A program made the position numbers and the translations under genes. The notes beneath the pieces are model-generated. The model was not told the origin of the DNA. It saw only the letters and a program-made list of their open reading frames with translations, and did not search any database. A DNA stretch of 64,000 nucleotides from assembly GCF_031759225.1 (NCBI RefSeq), contig NZ_CP134494.1, positions 1,300,501 through 1,364,500 of the forward strand, given 5' to 3'. Below, piece after piece: positions 46,120 through 55,512 of this stretch. This DNA comes from Mesobacillus jeotgali (GTDB taxonomy: Bacteria > Bacillota > Bacilli > Bacillales > Cytobacillaceae). How positions within the stretch are numbered: the stretch's first letter is position 1; every line of letters begins with the position of its first letter.

Positions 46120-46758
46120 GTGAAACACTGGGATCAATTTTTAGAACCCTATAAGCATGCTGTTGAAGAATTGAAGGTAAAGCTTAAGGGAATCAGGAGC
46201 CAGTATGAGCTCCATTCCGACCATTCCCCGATTGAATTCGTCACGGGAAGGGTAAAGCCTATTGCAAGCATCCTCGATAAAGCCCATCAAAAAGGAATAT
46301 CACTTGATAAGCTTGATTCAGAAATGCAGGATATTGCCGGCCTGAGAATCATGTGTCAGTTCGTTGATGACATCAAGACGGTCGTGGAACTATTGAGAAG
46401 CCGGAATGATTTTGAGATTGTAGAAGAAAGGGATTATATATCGCATAAAAAAGCGAGCGGCTACCGCTCTTATCATGTCGTAATCCGCTATCCTGTACAG
46501 ACAATCCGCGGTGAAAGAAAGATCCTGGCAGAAATCCAAATCAGGACATTGGCGATGAATTTCTGGGCGACAGTAGAACATTCGCTTAATTATAAATATA
46601 AGGGGCTTTTTCCGGAGGATATTAAAATCAGGCTGCAGCGTGCAGCAGAGGCCGCTTTCCGGCTCGATGAAGAAATGTCGACCATCAGAGGAGAAATTCA
46701 GGATGCACAAGCATTTTTTACACGAAAAAAAGAAATGCAGCAGGATGGAAAGAAATAG
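46120..46758 (+). CDS. relQ: RelQ/SasB small alarmone synthetase
   Basis: Single-domain (p)ppGpp synthetase that transfers pyrophosphate from ATP to GTP or GDP. The 212-residue protein has the synthetase core: HSPIEFVTGRVKPIASILDK, QDIAGLRIMCQFVDDI, SHKKASGYRSYHVVIRYPV (nucleotide binding) and EIQIRTLAMNFWATVEHSLN (catalytic Glu), with no hydrolase HD domain. A GTG at 46111 overlaps the Shine-Dalgarno GAGGTGA; the GTG at 46120, giving MKHWDQFLEPYKHAVEEL, fits the family length. It is in an operon with yjbL, nadK and possibly rluD, an arrangement common in Bacilli. Confidence 0.94.
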   Translation: MKHWDQFLEPYKHAVEELKVKLKGIRSQYELHSDHSPIEFVTGRVKPIASILDKAHQKGISLDKLDSEMQDIAGLRIMCQFVDDIKTVVELLRSRNDFEIVEERDYISHKKASGYRSYHVVIRYPVQTIRGERKILAEIQIRTLAMNFWATVEHSLNYKYKGLFPEDIKIRLQRAAEAAFRLDEEMSTIRGEIQDAQAFFTRKKEMQQDGKK

Positions 46759-46789
46759 TTAAAATCCGAAATGCAGGGGTGTTTGATAC

Positions 46790-47590
46790 ATGAAATTTGC
46801 GATCACTTCAAAAGGGGATTCCCGGTCCAATACGTTGATGCACAAGATGAAAACGTATCTTTTGGACTTTGATCTACAATATGATGAAGACCAGCCGGAT
46901 ATTTGCATCTCAGTAGGAGGGGATGGCACTCTATTATATGCCTTCCACCGATACAGCAGCAGGCTGGACAAAACAGCTTTCATTGGAGTACATACCGGAC
47001 ACCTGGGCTTTTATGCCGACTGGGTCCCTGAAGAAATCGAAAAACTTGTCATCGCCGTGGCCAAAACGCCATACCAGGTGATCGAATACCCATTGCTCGA
47101 GGTCATCATCAGGTACCAGCATGGCGGCAGGGAAACCAGGTATTTAGCCCTGAATGAATCGACCGTCAAATCTGTTGAAGGCACCCTCGTCATGGATGTC
47201 GAAATCAGGGGCCAGCATTTTGAACGCTTCCGTGGAGACGGCTTATGCGTATCGACGCCTTCAGGAAGTACTGCATACAATAAAGCTCTGGGCGGTGCCA
47301 TACTGCATCCTTCATTAAGGGCAATCCAAGTTGCGGAAATGGCCTCCATCAACAACCGTGTATTCCGGACAGTGGGGTCACCGCTGATCCTTCCTGACCA
47401 CCATACCTGTACTCTTAAACCAGTTAATAGACCAGACTTCCAGGTAACGGTTGACCATTTAACACTTCTGCATAAAGACGTGAAGTCAATCCAATTCCGC
47501 GTTGCCGATGAAAAAATCCGCTTCGCCCGATTCCGCCCGTTTCCATTCTGGAAAAGGGTGCATGATTCCTTTATCTCTGACAGTGATTAA
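46790..47590 (+). CDS. nadK: NAD kinase
   Basis: Phosphorylates NAD to NADP using ATP or polyphosphate. The 266-residue protein has the GGDGT motif ([14 protein letters not shown], about 43-56), the [10 protein letters not shown] substrate motif (about 119) and the C-terminal region [20 protein letters not shown] (about 148). The ATG at 46790 is preceded by CAGGGGTGTTTGATAC. It follows relQ by 31 bases. This is the PpnKA/YjbN type of B. subtilis. Confidence 0.96.
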   Translation: MKFAITSKGDSRSNTLMHKMKTYLLDFDLQYDEDQPDICISVGGDGTLLYAFHRYSSRLDKTAFIGVHTGHLGFYADWVPEEIEKLVIAVAKTPYQVIEYPLLEVIIRYQHGGRETRYLALNESTVKSVEGTLVMDVEIRGQHFERFRGDGLCVSTPSGSTAYNKALGGAILHPSLRAIQVAEMASINNRVFRTVGSPLILPDHHTCTLKPVNRPDFQVTVDHLTLLHKDVKSIQFRVADEKIRFARFRPFPFWKRVHDSFISDSD

Positions 47591-47636
47591 GAGCGGCTGG
47601 CGATATGGATCTTATTGGACAAGGGGAAGAATCTCC

Positions 47637-48068
47637 AAAATGTCTAAGAAGAGTTTTTTATAGACATTTCCAGGCTGGTGAGCACCCAAAATGTCTAAGA
47701 ACTAGGGTTTTATGGACATTTTCAGGCTGGTGAACACCCAAAATGTCTAAGAACTAGGATTTTATGGACATTTCCAGGCTGGTGAGCACCCAAAATGTCT
47801 AAGAACCAGTGTTTTATAGACATTTCCAGGCTGGTGAGCGTCCAAAATGTCTAAGAACTAGGGTTTTATGGACATTTTCAGGCGGGTGTACGTCCAAAAT
47901 GTCTAAGAACCAGTGTTTTATGGACATTTCCAGGCTGATGAGCATCCAAAATGTCTAAGAACTAGGGTTTTATAGACATTTCCAGGCTGGTGAGCGTCCA
48001 ATGTCTAAAAACCACTTTCTAATTAATATCTAGAGACTGCTGAGCACCTTAAGTCTCATTTTGGACAA
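47637..48068. repeat. Array B: eight 52-bp hairpin repeats
   Basis: The unit AAAATGTCTAAGAACTAGG...TATGGACATTTTCAGGCTGGTGA-CACC recurs with TGTC starts at 47641, 47692, 47744, 47796, 47848, 47900, 47952 and 48002 (steps 51, 52, 52, 52, 52, 52, 50). In each, TGTC is followed after 19 bases by GACA and after 25 more by the next TGTC. AAATGTCTA pairs with TAGACATTT around the 19-base interval. The last copy is degenerate. The array fills the nadK-rluD gap; no gene is seen. Confidence 0.92.
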
Positions 48069-48145
48069 TGGTTTCAAGCTGCATATTCAATAAAGTAAAC
48101 AACTAAGTCAAGGTCTTATGAAAGTAAACGACAGGAGCCGCTGAT

Positions 48146-49051
48146 ATGGCAAAAAACTTCACACTGGAATTTACAGCTGCACAAGCTGATCAGGGGAAGA
48201 TGCTAAGGGAATACCTTAAAGAGAAGGAAATTTCAAAATCTGCTCTGACAGATATCAAGTTCAAGGGTGGATTTATCTCCGTCAATGGTGACGAAGTGAA
48301 TGTCCGGTACATTTTGAAAGATGCTGATAGAGTTAAAGTTGAATTCCCTCCCGAAGTTCCATCTGAAGGGATGAAGGGGGAGGAAATTCCTCTTACGATT
48401 GTTTATGAGGATGAATATTTGCTGGTGGTCAACAAGCCTCCGGGGATGAATACGATTCCTTCCAGGGAGCATCCGAATGGCAGCCTGGCGAACGCATTGA
48501 TCGGATATTATAAACGTAATGGTATTTCCGCTACGACCCATATCGTCACCAGGCTGGACAGGGATACTTCCGGACTGGTCCTGATTGCGAAACATAGCCA
48601 TATCCATCACTTATTCAGCAAGCAGCAGCGTTCGGGCGGTGTAAAACGCAGCTATGAAGCTTTTGCTGTCGGTGATGTTGCACAGGATGAAGGGATGATT
48701 GAAGCGCCGATCGCAAGGAAGCCAGACAGCATCATTGAACGCGAAGTTCGTCCAGATGGACAATATGCCTGTACATTGTTTAAAGTAAACAAACGATATC
48801 GAAAGTTCACTCATATGAACATCAGGCTAAAAACTGGCAGGACCCATCAAATCAGGGTCCATATGAGCTTTTTTGGCCATCCGCTTCTTGGTGATACTTT
48901 ATATGGAGGCAATAAGGACTTCATTCAAAGGCAAGCCTTGCATTGCAGAGAACTTACCTTTATCCACCCACTTTTACATAAACAAATGCATTTTACTGCC
49001 AATCTTCCTACCGATATGGATAAAGTGCTGAATCAAGGCAAGTCGTGCTAA
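48146..49051 (+). CDS. RluD-family 23S rRNA pseudouridine synthase (YjbO)
   Basis: A 301-residue RluA/RluD-type enzyme. The N-terminal S4-like segment (about 15-70, LREYLKEKEISKSALTDIKF) is followed by the catalytic signature HIVTRLDRDTSGLVLIAK (Asp about 139) and GRTHQIRVHMSFFGHPLLGD near the C-terminus. The ATG at 48146 follows ACGACAGGAGCCGCTGAT. It matches the position of B. subtilis yjbO. Target uridines cannot be deduced. It is separated from nadK by the repeat array, so co-transcription is uncertain. Confidence 0.92.
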   Translation: MAKNFTLEFTAAQADQGKMLREYLKEKEISKSALTDIKFKGGFISVNGDEVNVRYILKDADRVKVEFPPEVPSEGMKGEEIPLTIVYEDEYLLVVNKPPGMNTIPSREHPNGSLANALIGYYKRNGISATTHIVTRLDRDTSGLVLIAKHSHIHHLFSKQQRSGGVKRSYEAFAVGDVAQDEGMIEAPIARKPDSIIEREVRPDGQYACTLFKVNKRYRKFTHMNIRLKTGRTHQIRVHMSFFGHPLLGDTLYGGNKDFIQRQALHCRELTFIHPLLHKQMHFTANLPTDMDKVLNQGKSC

Positions 49052-49069
49052 TCGCGATTTGCCTTTTTA
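49035..49069 (+). terminator. Terminator overlapping the end of the pseudouridine synthase gene
   Basis: AAGGCAAGTCG (49035-49045) pairs with CGATTTGCCTT (49055-49065, one wobble). The stop codon lies in the loop, and T residues follow. Confidence 0.8.
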
Positions 49070-49158
49070 CATTTCTCTCAAATATTTCATCAGATATTTC
49101 CGTGAAAAAATCAAATCATAAAGGAGTAATGAATGAAACCTGAAGGAGGAAGCATCAC

Positions 49159-50352
49159 TTGAACATATATAAACATGGAAAAGCAATGGCAGTATCTGCT
49201 GTCATGTTATTAGGTCTTGCCGCATGCAACACCAATGATGAAGCGATGGATATGCGTGACAACAGGATGACAACACTGGGGAATAATCAGGAAAGCTATT
49301 GGGATAACGATGCAAACAGAATCAAGCAGCAAAGGCGCAGAGCAGAAATCAATTCTGCTAAAAGAAATACAAATGACAAAGGTTTTAATCAAAAAGGGCG
49401 AAATACAACAAGTGAAATCATGCAAACGCCTGATGGGTATATTACCATAGACCCGAACTCTTATAGTACGGGCATACCGAGTTCTAAATTTCCACATACA
49501 CAAATGAACGGTCAAGGGAGGCTGACCTTAACAGAAGGGCAACGAGCTGACCTGGATCAAATGCTGGCTGAATTGCAGCGCCGTTCAGGTGTCGAACTCC
49601 CGCAATTGAATCGCGGAGGAATTCCAGCACCTGAACAAGGAGCAGCACCAGCACCGCAGGAAAGAGCAACTCCAGCTCCTGAACAAGGAGCAATACCTGC
49701 ACCACAGGAAAGGGCGACTCCGGCACCTGAACAAGGAGCGGCACCGGCACCACAGGAAAGAGCAACTCCAGCTCCAGAACCAGAAGTAGCGCCTGCACCA
49801 CAAGAAAGAGCAACTCCAGCTCCAGAACCAGAAGCAGCGCCTGCACCACAGGAAAGAGCGACTCCAGCTCCAGAACCAGAAGCAGCGCCTGCACCACAGG
49901 AAAGAACGGCCCCAGCTCCTCAAGAAGAAGCTGCCCCGGCTCCGGAGCAAAAAGCAACTCCTTCTGGTACCGAGCTCAGTGCGTTTGAAGCGAAAGTCAT
50001 TGACTTGACTAACGAGCAACGCAGAAAAAATGGTTTGCAAAACCTCCAGCCAGATACGGCTCTAAGCAATGTGGCACAGGAGAAATCCAATGATATGCAG
50101 GCGAAAAATTATTTTTCACATACGAGTCCTACTTATGGATCACCGTTCGATATGATGAGGGACTTTGGTGTTTCATATAACACTGCTGGTGAGAACATCG
50201 CGATGGGCCAGCAGAGTGCAGAAGAAGTCGTGAACGCATGGATGAACAGTGAAGGTCACAGGAAAAATATTCTGAGTCCTAACTACACGCATATTGGCGT
50301 TGGGCATACAACCCAAGGGAATTACTGGACCCAAATGTTTATTGGAAAATAA
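49159..50352 (+). CDS. CAP-domain lipoprotein with Pro/Ala-rich repeats
   Basis: A 397-residue exported protein. The signal segment has the lipobox LGLAAC (Cys about 23). A polar region (24-155) follows, then a low-complexity spacer of seven 16-residue units (PAPEQGAAPAPQERAT and variants with EPE, about 156-267), then a C-terminal CAP/SCP domain: LTNEQRRKNGLQNLQPDTAL, YFSHTSPTYGSPFDMM, AGENIAMGQQSAEEVVNAWM and SEGHRKNILSPNYTHIGVG. This is like YkwD-type Bacillus proteins. It starts with a TTG at 49159 behind GAAGGAGGAAGCATCAC. The spacer probably projects the CAP domain from the membrane through the wall. Role unknown. Confidence 0.9.
   Translation: MNIYKHGKAMAVSAVMLLGLAACNTNDEAMDMRDNRMTTLGNNQESYWDNDANRIKQQRRRAEINSAKRNTNDKGFNQKGRNTTSEIMQTPDGYITIDPNSYSTGIPSSKFPHTQMNGQGRLTLTEGQRADLDQMLAELQRRSGVELPQLNRGGIPAPEQGAAPAPQERATPAPEQGAIPAPQERATPAPEQGAAPAPQERATPAPEPEVAPAPQERATPAPEPEAAPAPQERATPAPEPEAAPAPQERTAPAPQEEAAPAPEQKATPSGTELSAFEAKVIDLTNEQRRKNGLQNLQPDTALSNVAQEKSNDMQAKNYFSHTSPTYGSPFDMMRDFGVSYNTAGENIAMGQQSAEEVVNAWMNSEGHRKNILSPNYTHIGVGHTTQGNYWTQMFIGK
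49624..49959 (+). repeat. 48-bp tandem repeats encoding the PAPE/PAPQ spacer
   Basis: Seven 48-base units inside the CAP lipoprotein gene, nearly identical at DNA level in units 4-6. Long open frames on the opposite strand here are by-products of the repeat. Confidence 0.85.
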
Positions 50353-50357
50353 AGCAG

Positions 50358-50397
50358 AAAAGCTAACCATCAAGCCAAAGATGGTTAGCTTTTTCAA
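50358..50397. terminator. Bidirectional terminator, CAP lipoprotein and prpE
   Basis: AAAAGCTAACCAT (50358-50370) pairs perfectly with ATGGTTAGCTTTT (50381-50393). It lies between the convergent genes. Confidence 0.9.
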
Positions 50398-50406
50398 TAC
50401 CGGGTA

Positions 50407-51147
50407 TTAGTTTATCTCCCTGAATTTTTCCGGAACAATTGGCATTGTAGAGGGAACGGATACAAGTTCCATCTCCGGATAACGCAGGGCTGTCAAGTGG
50501 CCGCCAAAAACAGCTCCTGTATCGATATTGTACGTATTATTGAGGACTCTCGGCTCTTTGACCGGTGTATGTCCATAAACAATGGTTGCTTTTCCTTGAT
50601 AATTCCTTGCCCAATCACGCCGTACAGGAGTTCCGTCCGGATTGCTTTGCCCCGTGATATCACCATAAAGGACAAATGTTTTTACTTTTAAATTGCTTTT
50701 CCCTATGTAATCTTCCCGAATCCCCGCGTGGGCAATCACAAGTCGCCCCTGGTCGAGGACATAGTATAAAGGTGCAGAATCGTATAAATCAAGGAATTTT
50801 TCGCGGAACTCATTTCGCTGCTCTGAATTCAACGACATAAACTCCGAAACAGTAGTCTCAAGACCATGTGTCGTCTGGACTTTATTTCCTAACAAGTAGC
50901 GGTACAATTTATTGCAATGGTTCCCGGGAACATAGAAAGCGGATTGTTTACCTACCACTAACTCCCAAACCAGTTTGGCTGTTTTTAAGGATTCTGGTCC
51001 GCGGTCAGTCAGATCACCGACAAAAGCAAGGTGCCGGCCATCGGGATGAACTGGAAGACCAGTGCTCCAGTCGTATCCAAGTCTTTCGGTGAGTTTTTCA
51101 AACTCAACATAACAGCCATGGATATCGCCTATAATATCGAGGTTCAT
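50407..51147 (-). CDS. prpE: PrpE, bis(5'-nucleosyl)-tetraphosphatase
   Basis: A 246-residue metallophosphatase of the PPP family. In B. subtilis PrpE hydrolyses Ap4A symmetrically and affects spore germination. The metal-binding motifs are all present: [16 protein letters not shown] (GDxHG), [15 protein letters not shown] (GDxxDRG) and [15 protein letters not shown] (GNHxxK), plus [10 protein letters not shown]. The start ATG at 51147 is preceded on the minus strand by CAAGGAGGAATTCCAT. It is convergent with the CAP gene and divergent from mgtE, as in B. subtilis. Confidence 0.93.
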   Translation of the reverse strand: MNLDIIGDIHGCYVEFEKLTERLGYDWSTGLPVHPDGRHLAFVGDLTDRGPESLKTAKLVWELVVGKQSAFYVPGNHCNKLYRYLLGNKVQTTHGLETTVSEFMSLNSEQRNEFREKFLDLYDSAPLYYVLDQGRLVIAHAGIREDYIGKSNLKVKTFVLYGDITGQSNPDGTPVRRDWARNYQGKATIVYGHTPVKEPRVLNNTYNIDTGAVFGGHLTALRYPEMELVSVPSTMPIVPEKFREIN

Positions 51148-51361
51148 ATGGAATTCCTCCTTGATTGTTGGTTTTCACAGTCTGAAAAAAGACAATTTTA
51201 CTTCAAAAAAGGGAATGTTAAAAGGAAAGGCCAGGTTCAATAAGCTGGCATATAAAATATGTTGCCCAATTAATTTTAATTGAAAAAGAGTAGATAAAAG
51301 ACAAAGATTTTAATAAATGCTAGTATAATGAAATGTACATAAAGGAAAGGGGGTAAGGTGT

Positions 51362-52744
51362 ATGTCTGAAGAACGTCAAGAATCAGCATCTAGGCAGCAA
51401 ATCAATACTGAGCTGCTGATGGAAGCACTTTACTCTGAGAAAATTGATGATTTCCGTGCGGAATTTTTAGACTTGCATCCATATAACCAGGCCGAATTTT
51501 TCAGTGAGCTTGATGATGAGGATCGGGCCAAGGTCTATAACTTCCTATCACCAGAAGAGATGGCTGACCTTTTCGAGAACCTGGAAGCGGATGAAGAAGA
51601 CTTCAAAGATGTATTGGCCCAGATGAATCCTAATTATGCTGCCGACATGCTGTCAAACATGTATGCCGATGACGCGGTAGATGTCCTGAATGAACTGGAT
51701 AAAGACCAGGTTGCCAGTTATTTGACGATCATGGACGAAGAAGCAGCACAGGAAATCAAGGACTTGCTGCATTATGAAGAATACACTGCCGGAAGTATCA
51801 TGACAACGGAATTCATTGCGATATCTGCCAACCAGACGGTGAGATCAGCAATGTATATCCTGAAAAAAGAAGCTCCGCAGGCTGAAACGATTTATTACAT
51901 ATTTGTCGTTGATGAAGATAAAAGGCTGGCAGGTGTTATCTCTTTGAGAGACCTGATTGTGGCGGATGATGAAACAATGATTGCTGAGGTCATGAATGAT
52001 CGAGTTGTATCTGTTTCTGTTGGAGAAGATCAGGAGGAAGTTGCCCGGATGATGAGGGATTACAATTTCCTTGCTCTTCCTGTCGTGGATTTCCAAAATC
52101 ACCTTCTCGGAATTATCACGGTCGATGACATCATGGACGTTATGGAAGAAGAGGCTTCTGATGATTACTCCAAGCTGGCAGGTATTGCGGATCTTGATAC
52201 GGTTGACCGGAATCCGTTAGCTGCCGCCAAGAAGCGTCTGCCATGGCTGATCATCTTGCTCTTTTTGGGCATGTTCACGGCAAGCCTGATTGGTAGGTTT
52301 GAGGATACATTGGATAAGGTAGCTATTTTGGCAGTTTTCATTCCACTCATTGCCGGAATGGCAGGTAATACTGGTACCCAGGCACTGGCCGTAGCTGTCA
52401 GAGGAATCGCAACTGGGGACCTTGATAAAGAGAGCAAATGGAACATTATCTTGAGAGAAGCGGGAACTGGATTTATAACTGGTGCAGTTTGCGGTATCCT
52501 GATCACATTCGTTGTCTACTTCTGGAAAGGTGAACTATTCCTCGGGGCCCTTGTAGGCATTTCTATTTTTATTACACTAATCATTGCCACACTTGCGGGG
52601 TCACTTGTGCCCTTGCTGATGCACCGGCTTAAGATTGACCCGGCTGTGGCATCAGGACCCTTCATAACTACTATTAATGACATTATCAGCATCTTGATCT
52701 ATTTTGGAATTGCTACGGCTTTCATGAGCTATCTTACTAAATAA
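51362..52744 (+). CDS. mgtE: MgtE family magnesium transporter
   Basis: A 460-residue Mg2+ channel/transporter. A cytosolic MgtE N domain (about 20-130, EFFSELDDEDRAKVYNFLSP), two CBS domains (about 140-260, GSIMTTEFIAISANQTVRSA and EVMNDRVVSVSVGEDQEEVA) and five membrane spans from about 295 (RLPWLIILLFLGMFTASLIG, then AGMAGNTGTQALAVAVRGIA, the pore signature). The ATG at 51362 follows AAAGGAAAGGGGGTAAGGTGT. A -10 TATAAT lies at 51324-51329. The 214-base upstream gap does not show the M-box riboswitch often found before mgtE. Confidence 0.94.
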   Translation: MSEERQESASRQQINTELLMEALYSEKIDDFRAEFLDLHPYNQAEFFSELDDEDRAKVYNFLSPEEMADLFENLEADEEDFKDVLAQMNPNYAADMLSNMYADDAVDVLNELDKDQVASYLTIMDEEAAQEIKDLLHYEEYTAGSIMTTEFIAISANQTVRSAMYILKKEAPQAETIYYIFVVDEDKRLAGVISLRDLIVADDETMIAEVMNDRVVSVSVGEDQEEVARMMRDYNFLALPVVDFQNHLLGIITVDDIMDVMEEEASDDYSKLAGIADLDTVDRNPLAAAKKRLPWLIILLFLGMFTASLIGRFEDTLDKVAILAVFIPLIAGMAGNTGTQALAVAVRGIATGDLDKESKWNIILREAGTGFITGAVCGILITFVVYFWKGELFLGALVGISIFITLIIATLAGSLVPLLMHRLKIDPAVASGPFITTINDIISILIYFGIATAFMSYLTK

Positions 52745-52757
52745 AGGAGGGATGAAG

Positions 52758-54617
52758 ATGGAACATCATGCTTCGATAACTTCACTAGTGATTGTCATCA
52801 TTGTTGCATTTTTAACACCTATTTTACTTCACCGGTTAAAATTGAGCATCATACCAGTTGTTGTCGCGGAAATCATTATGGGACTCATCATTGGTAAAAG
52901 CGGCTTCAACATCGTCCATGAAGATGCCTGGCTGGGGACGCTTTCTACATTAGGCTTCCTGTTCCTGATGTTCCTGAGCGGGTTGGAAATAGATTTCTCT
53001 GCCTTCTCAAGTGGCAAAAAGAATAAAACATTGGCTAATGGAAAAAAGGAGCCGAACACTTTTGCAGTTGCATCCATCATCTTCGCGGGCATTTTTATTG
53101 CCTCACTTGGATTATCCTATTTATTTGTACTTGCCGGCTTTATCGAAAATGTATTCTTAATGACGTTGATTATATCGACCATCTCACTAGGGGTCGTAGT
53201 CCCTACACTTAAAGACGCCCATTTAATGAAGACGAATATCGGACAGATTATTTTATTAGTGGCCGTCATCGCGGATCTTGCTACGATGATCCTCCTTGCT
53301 GTCTTCGTCTCCCTTTATGATGGGGGAGAAGGAAATACATGGCTGCTTCTCGTATTGTTTGCAGCAGGAGTTGCATTGTATTTTGTAGGAAAAGTTTTCA
53401 AAAATCGTACGTTCATAAATGCGCTATCGACTGGTACTACCCAAATAGGAACACGTGCAGTTTTCGCACTGATTATCCTGCTGGTAGCAATTTCCGAGAC
53501 GGTTGGGGCTGAAAATATCCTGGGTGCATTCCTTGCTGGTGTGCTTGTTTCACTGCTGGCACCAGACCAGGAAATGGTCCACAAACTGGATTCGTTTGGC
53601 TATGGGTTTTTAATCCCGATTTTCTTCGTCATGGTCGGTGTTGATTTGGATATCTGGGCACTATTCAGCGATAAGAAGCTTCTAATGCTTATTCCGCTAT
53701 TACTGCTGGCGCTATTCTTATCTAAACTGATCCCCGTCTACCTATTGAAAAAATGGTATGATTCGAAAACGGTATTAGCAGCTGGATTCTTGTTGACGTC
53801 AACTTTATCGCTTGTCATCGCGGCCGCAACAATAGGGGAAAGAATGGAAATGATCACTCCTCAGATGAGTGGGACATTAATTCTTGTAGCGGTGATATCG
53901 AGTGTCCTGACACCGATTTTGTTCAAGAAGTTGTTCCCGCAGGAAAAAGCAGAAGAGAAGAAAGTGAAAGTGGTCTTCATTGGTGCCAATCAGATGACAC
54001 TTCCTGTTTCCCGGGGTCTGCAATCTTCCTTATATGAACCTGTTCTTTATCATACAAAGCAAGAAAAAGCTGAAAAACAAATCGCTGATTCTGTTTTTGA
54101 TATCATTGAGATGGAGAATTACGAAATTGAAACGCTTAAAAAACATGAAGTATATACCGCCGATATTATTGTCATTTCCACCGGAGATCCTGACTTGAAT
54201 GCAACGATTGCCGTCAGTGCGAAGGAACAGGGTGTTGGTCGTGTCATTGCCAGGATTGAAAGTCCGGATCTGGCAGAAAAAGCCCAGGAAGAGGGAATTG
54301 AGGTCTTCTCGGTCCTCCGTTCTACCGAATCGCTGCTTCGAGCCATGATTGAATCACCTGGGGTCATGACGATTCTGACCAATCAGGATAACTCGCTCCA
54401 TGAGATCAGAATGCTGAATGATCACTTTGACGGTATGACTATAAGACGATTCCCGTTCACCGGAGATGTCATATTTGTCCGCATCCTGCGCGGAAATGAT
54501 TCAATTGTACCTCACGGTGATACCGAGCTAAGGCTGAACGACCGTCTTATCGTTACAGGTTCCAAGGAATATGTCGATGAACTGAAACGCGAGCTTGAAT
54601 TCTGTTTTTGGTGTTAA
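52758..54617 (+). CDS. yjbQ: CPA2-type cation/proton antiporter (YjbQ, KefB-like)
   Basis: A 619-residue membrane antiporter. About 12 spans (residues 5-390) carry the Na/H exchanger fold, with LGFLFLMFLSGLEIDFSAF and NILGAFLAGVLVSLLAPDQ. A cytosolic RCK/TrkA-N domain follows (KVVFIGANQMTLPVSRGLQ, about 405-520) and then TrkA-C (about 540-619, GDTELRLNDRLIVTGSKEYV), which suggests ligand gating of K+ or Na+ flux. An ATG at 52752 abuts the Shine-Dalgarno AAAGGAGG; the ATG at 52758 is better spaced. It follows mgtE by 13 bases, so the two ion transporters are probably one operon. Confidence 0.92.
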   Translation: MEHHASITSLVIVIIVAFLTPILLHRLKLSIIPVVVAEIIMGLIIGKSGFNIVHEDAWLGTLSTLGFLFLMFLSGLEIDFSAFSSGKKNKTLANGKKEPNTFAVASIIFAGIFIASLGLSYLFVLAGFIENVFLMTLIISTISLGVVVPTLKDAHLMKTNIGQIILLVAVIADLATMILLAVFVSLYDGGEGNTWLLLVLFAAGVALYFVGKVFKNRTFINALSTGTTQIGTRAVFALIILLVAISETVGAENILGAFLAGVLVSLLAPDQEMVHKLDSFGYGFLIPIFFVMVGVDLDIWALFSDKKLLMLIPLLLLALFLSKLIPVYLLKKWYDSKTVLAAGFLLTSTLSLVIAAATIGERMEMITPQMSGTLILVAVISSVLTPILFKKLFPQEKAEEKKVKVVFIGANQMTLPVSRGLQSSLYEPVLYHTKQEKAEKQIADSVFDIIEMENYEIETLKKHEVYTADIIVISTGDPDLNATIAVSAKEQGVGRVIARIESPDLAEKAQEEGIEVFSVLRSTESLLRAMIESPGVMTILTNQDNSLHEIRMLNDHFDGMTIRRFPFTGDVIFVRILRGNDSIVPHGDTELRLNDRLIVTGSKEYVDELKRELEFCFWC

Positions 54618-54626
54618 ATTGAACTA

Positions 54627-54658
54627 AACCCGCCTTACCGGCGGGTTTTTCTTTTCAA
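54627..54658 (+). terminator. Terminator of mgtE-yjbQ
   Basis: AACCCGCC (54627-54634) pairs with GGCGGGTT (54640-54647), followed by TTTCTTTT. Confidence 0.88.
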
Positions 54659-54679
54659 ATGAAACATTATAGTGTAGAA

Positions 54680-54696
54680 TTAGCACTAGGTACTAA
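54680..54696 (+). promoter_or_regulatory. FapR operator of fabI
   Basis: TTAGCACTAGGTACTAA is a 17-base near-palindrome that matches the FapR operator, 31 bases before the fabI start. It is the second such site in the window (see 7804-7820). Confidence 0.88.
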
Positions 54697-54727
54697 TAAC
54701 TTGTATTAACAGGGGGATTATTTTAAA

Positions 54728-55495
54728 ATGACTCTTTCATTGAACGGTAAAACATATGTAGTAATGGGTGTAGCCAATAAAAGGAGCATCGCCTGGGGTA
54801 TTGCTCAATCTCTCCACAATGCCCGGGCAAATTTGATTTTCACTTATGCAGGAGAACGCCTGGAAAAGAGCGTACGCGAACTTGCGGCATCCCTGGATGA
54901 AAATTATTTAGTCCTGCCTTGCGATGTAACAAGTGATGAAGATGTCGCTAAATGCTTCAAGGACATCAAGGAAGCTTCTGGCACGATTTATGGTGTTGCA
55001 CACTGTATCGCATTCGCGAACAAGGAAGAACTGCAGGGCGACTATATGAATGTGTCACGCGATGGATTCCTGCTGGCCCATAATATCAGTGCATACTCAC
55101 TGACTGCCGTCGCCAAGGAAGCGAAAGAGCTGATGGCTGAAGGCGGAAGCATTGTGACATTGACTTACCTGGGCGGGGAACGCGCAATCCCGAACTATAA
55201 TGTCATGGGTGTCGCAAAAGCATCCCTGGATGCAAGTGTCCGCTATCTTGCTGCAGACTTAGGAAAGCATAATATCCGTGTGAACTCTATTTCGGCAGGA
55301 CCAATCCGTACACTGTCTGCTAAAGGTGTAAGTGACTTTAATTCAATCTTGAGGGATATTGAAGAAAGAGCTCCGCTTCGCCGCAACACTACTCCTGAGG
55401 AAGTAGGCGACACAGCGGTATTCCTGTTCAGCGACATGTCACGAGGAATCACCGGCGAGAATATCCATGTTGATTCAGGGTTCCATATCCTATAA
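54728..55495 (+). CDS. fabI: Enoyl-ACP reductase FabI (NADH)
   Basis: Final reductase of each fatty-acid elongation cycle and the target of triclosan. The 255-residue SDR protein has a variant nucleotide motif GVANKRSIAWGIAQSL (about 13-28), the catalytic Tyr-x6-Lys in NYNVMGVAKASLDASVRYLA (about 157-164) and INSISAGPIRTLSAKG. The ATG at 54728 follows AGGGGGATTATTTTAAA. A FapR operator precedes it. It is monocistronic, with a terminator directly after. Length matches Bacillus FabI. Confidence 0.96.
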   Translation: MTLSLNGKTYVVMGVANKRSIAWGIAQSLHNARANLIFTYAGERLEKSVRELAASLDENYLVLPCDVTSDEDVAKCFKDIKEASGTIYGVAHCIAFANKEELQGDYMNVSRDGFLLAHNISAYSLTAVAKEAKELMAEGGSIVTLTYLGGERAIPNYNVMGVAKASLDASVRYLAADLGKHNIRVNSISAGPIRTLSAKGVSDFNSILRDIEERAPLRRNTTPEEVGDTAVFLFSDMSRGITGENIHVDSGFHIL

Positions 55496-55512
55496 AGATC
55501 TTTTACGAAAGC

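Noticed and set aside
49484-50040. Two long minus-strand frames (157 and 151 codons) rich in Leu/Val or Trp/Ser/Phe
   Set aside because: They are mirror products of the 48-bp repeats in the CAP lipoprotein gene.
51148-51361. M-box magnesium riboswitch upstream of mgtE
   Set aside because: Looked for the conserved M-box helices and did not find them; the gap is short for a full M-box plus promoter.
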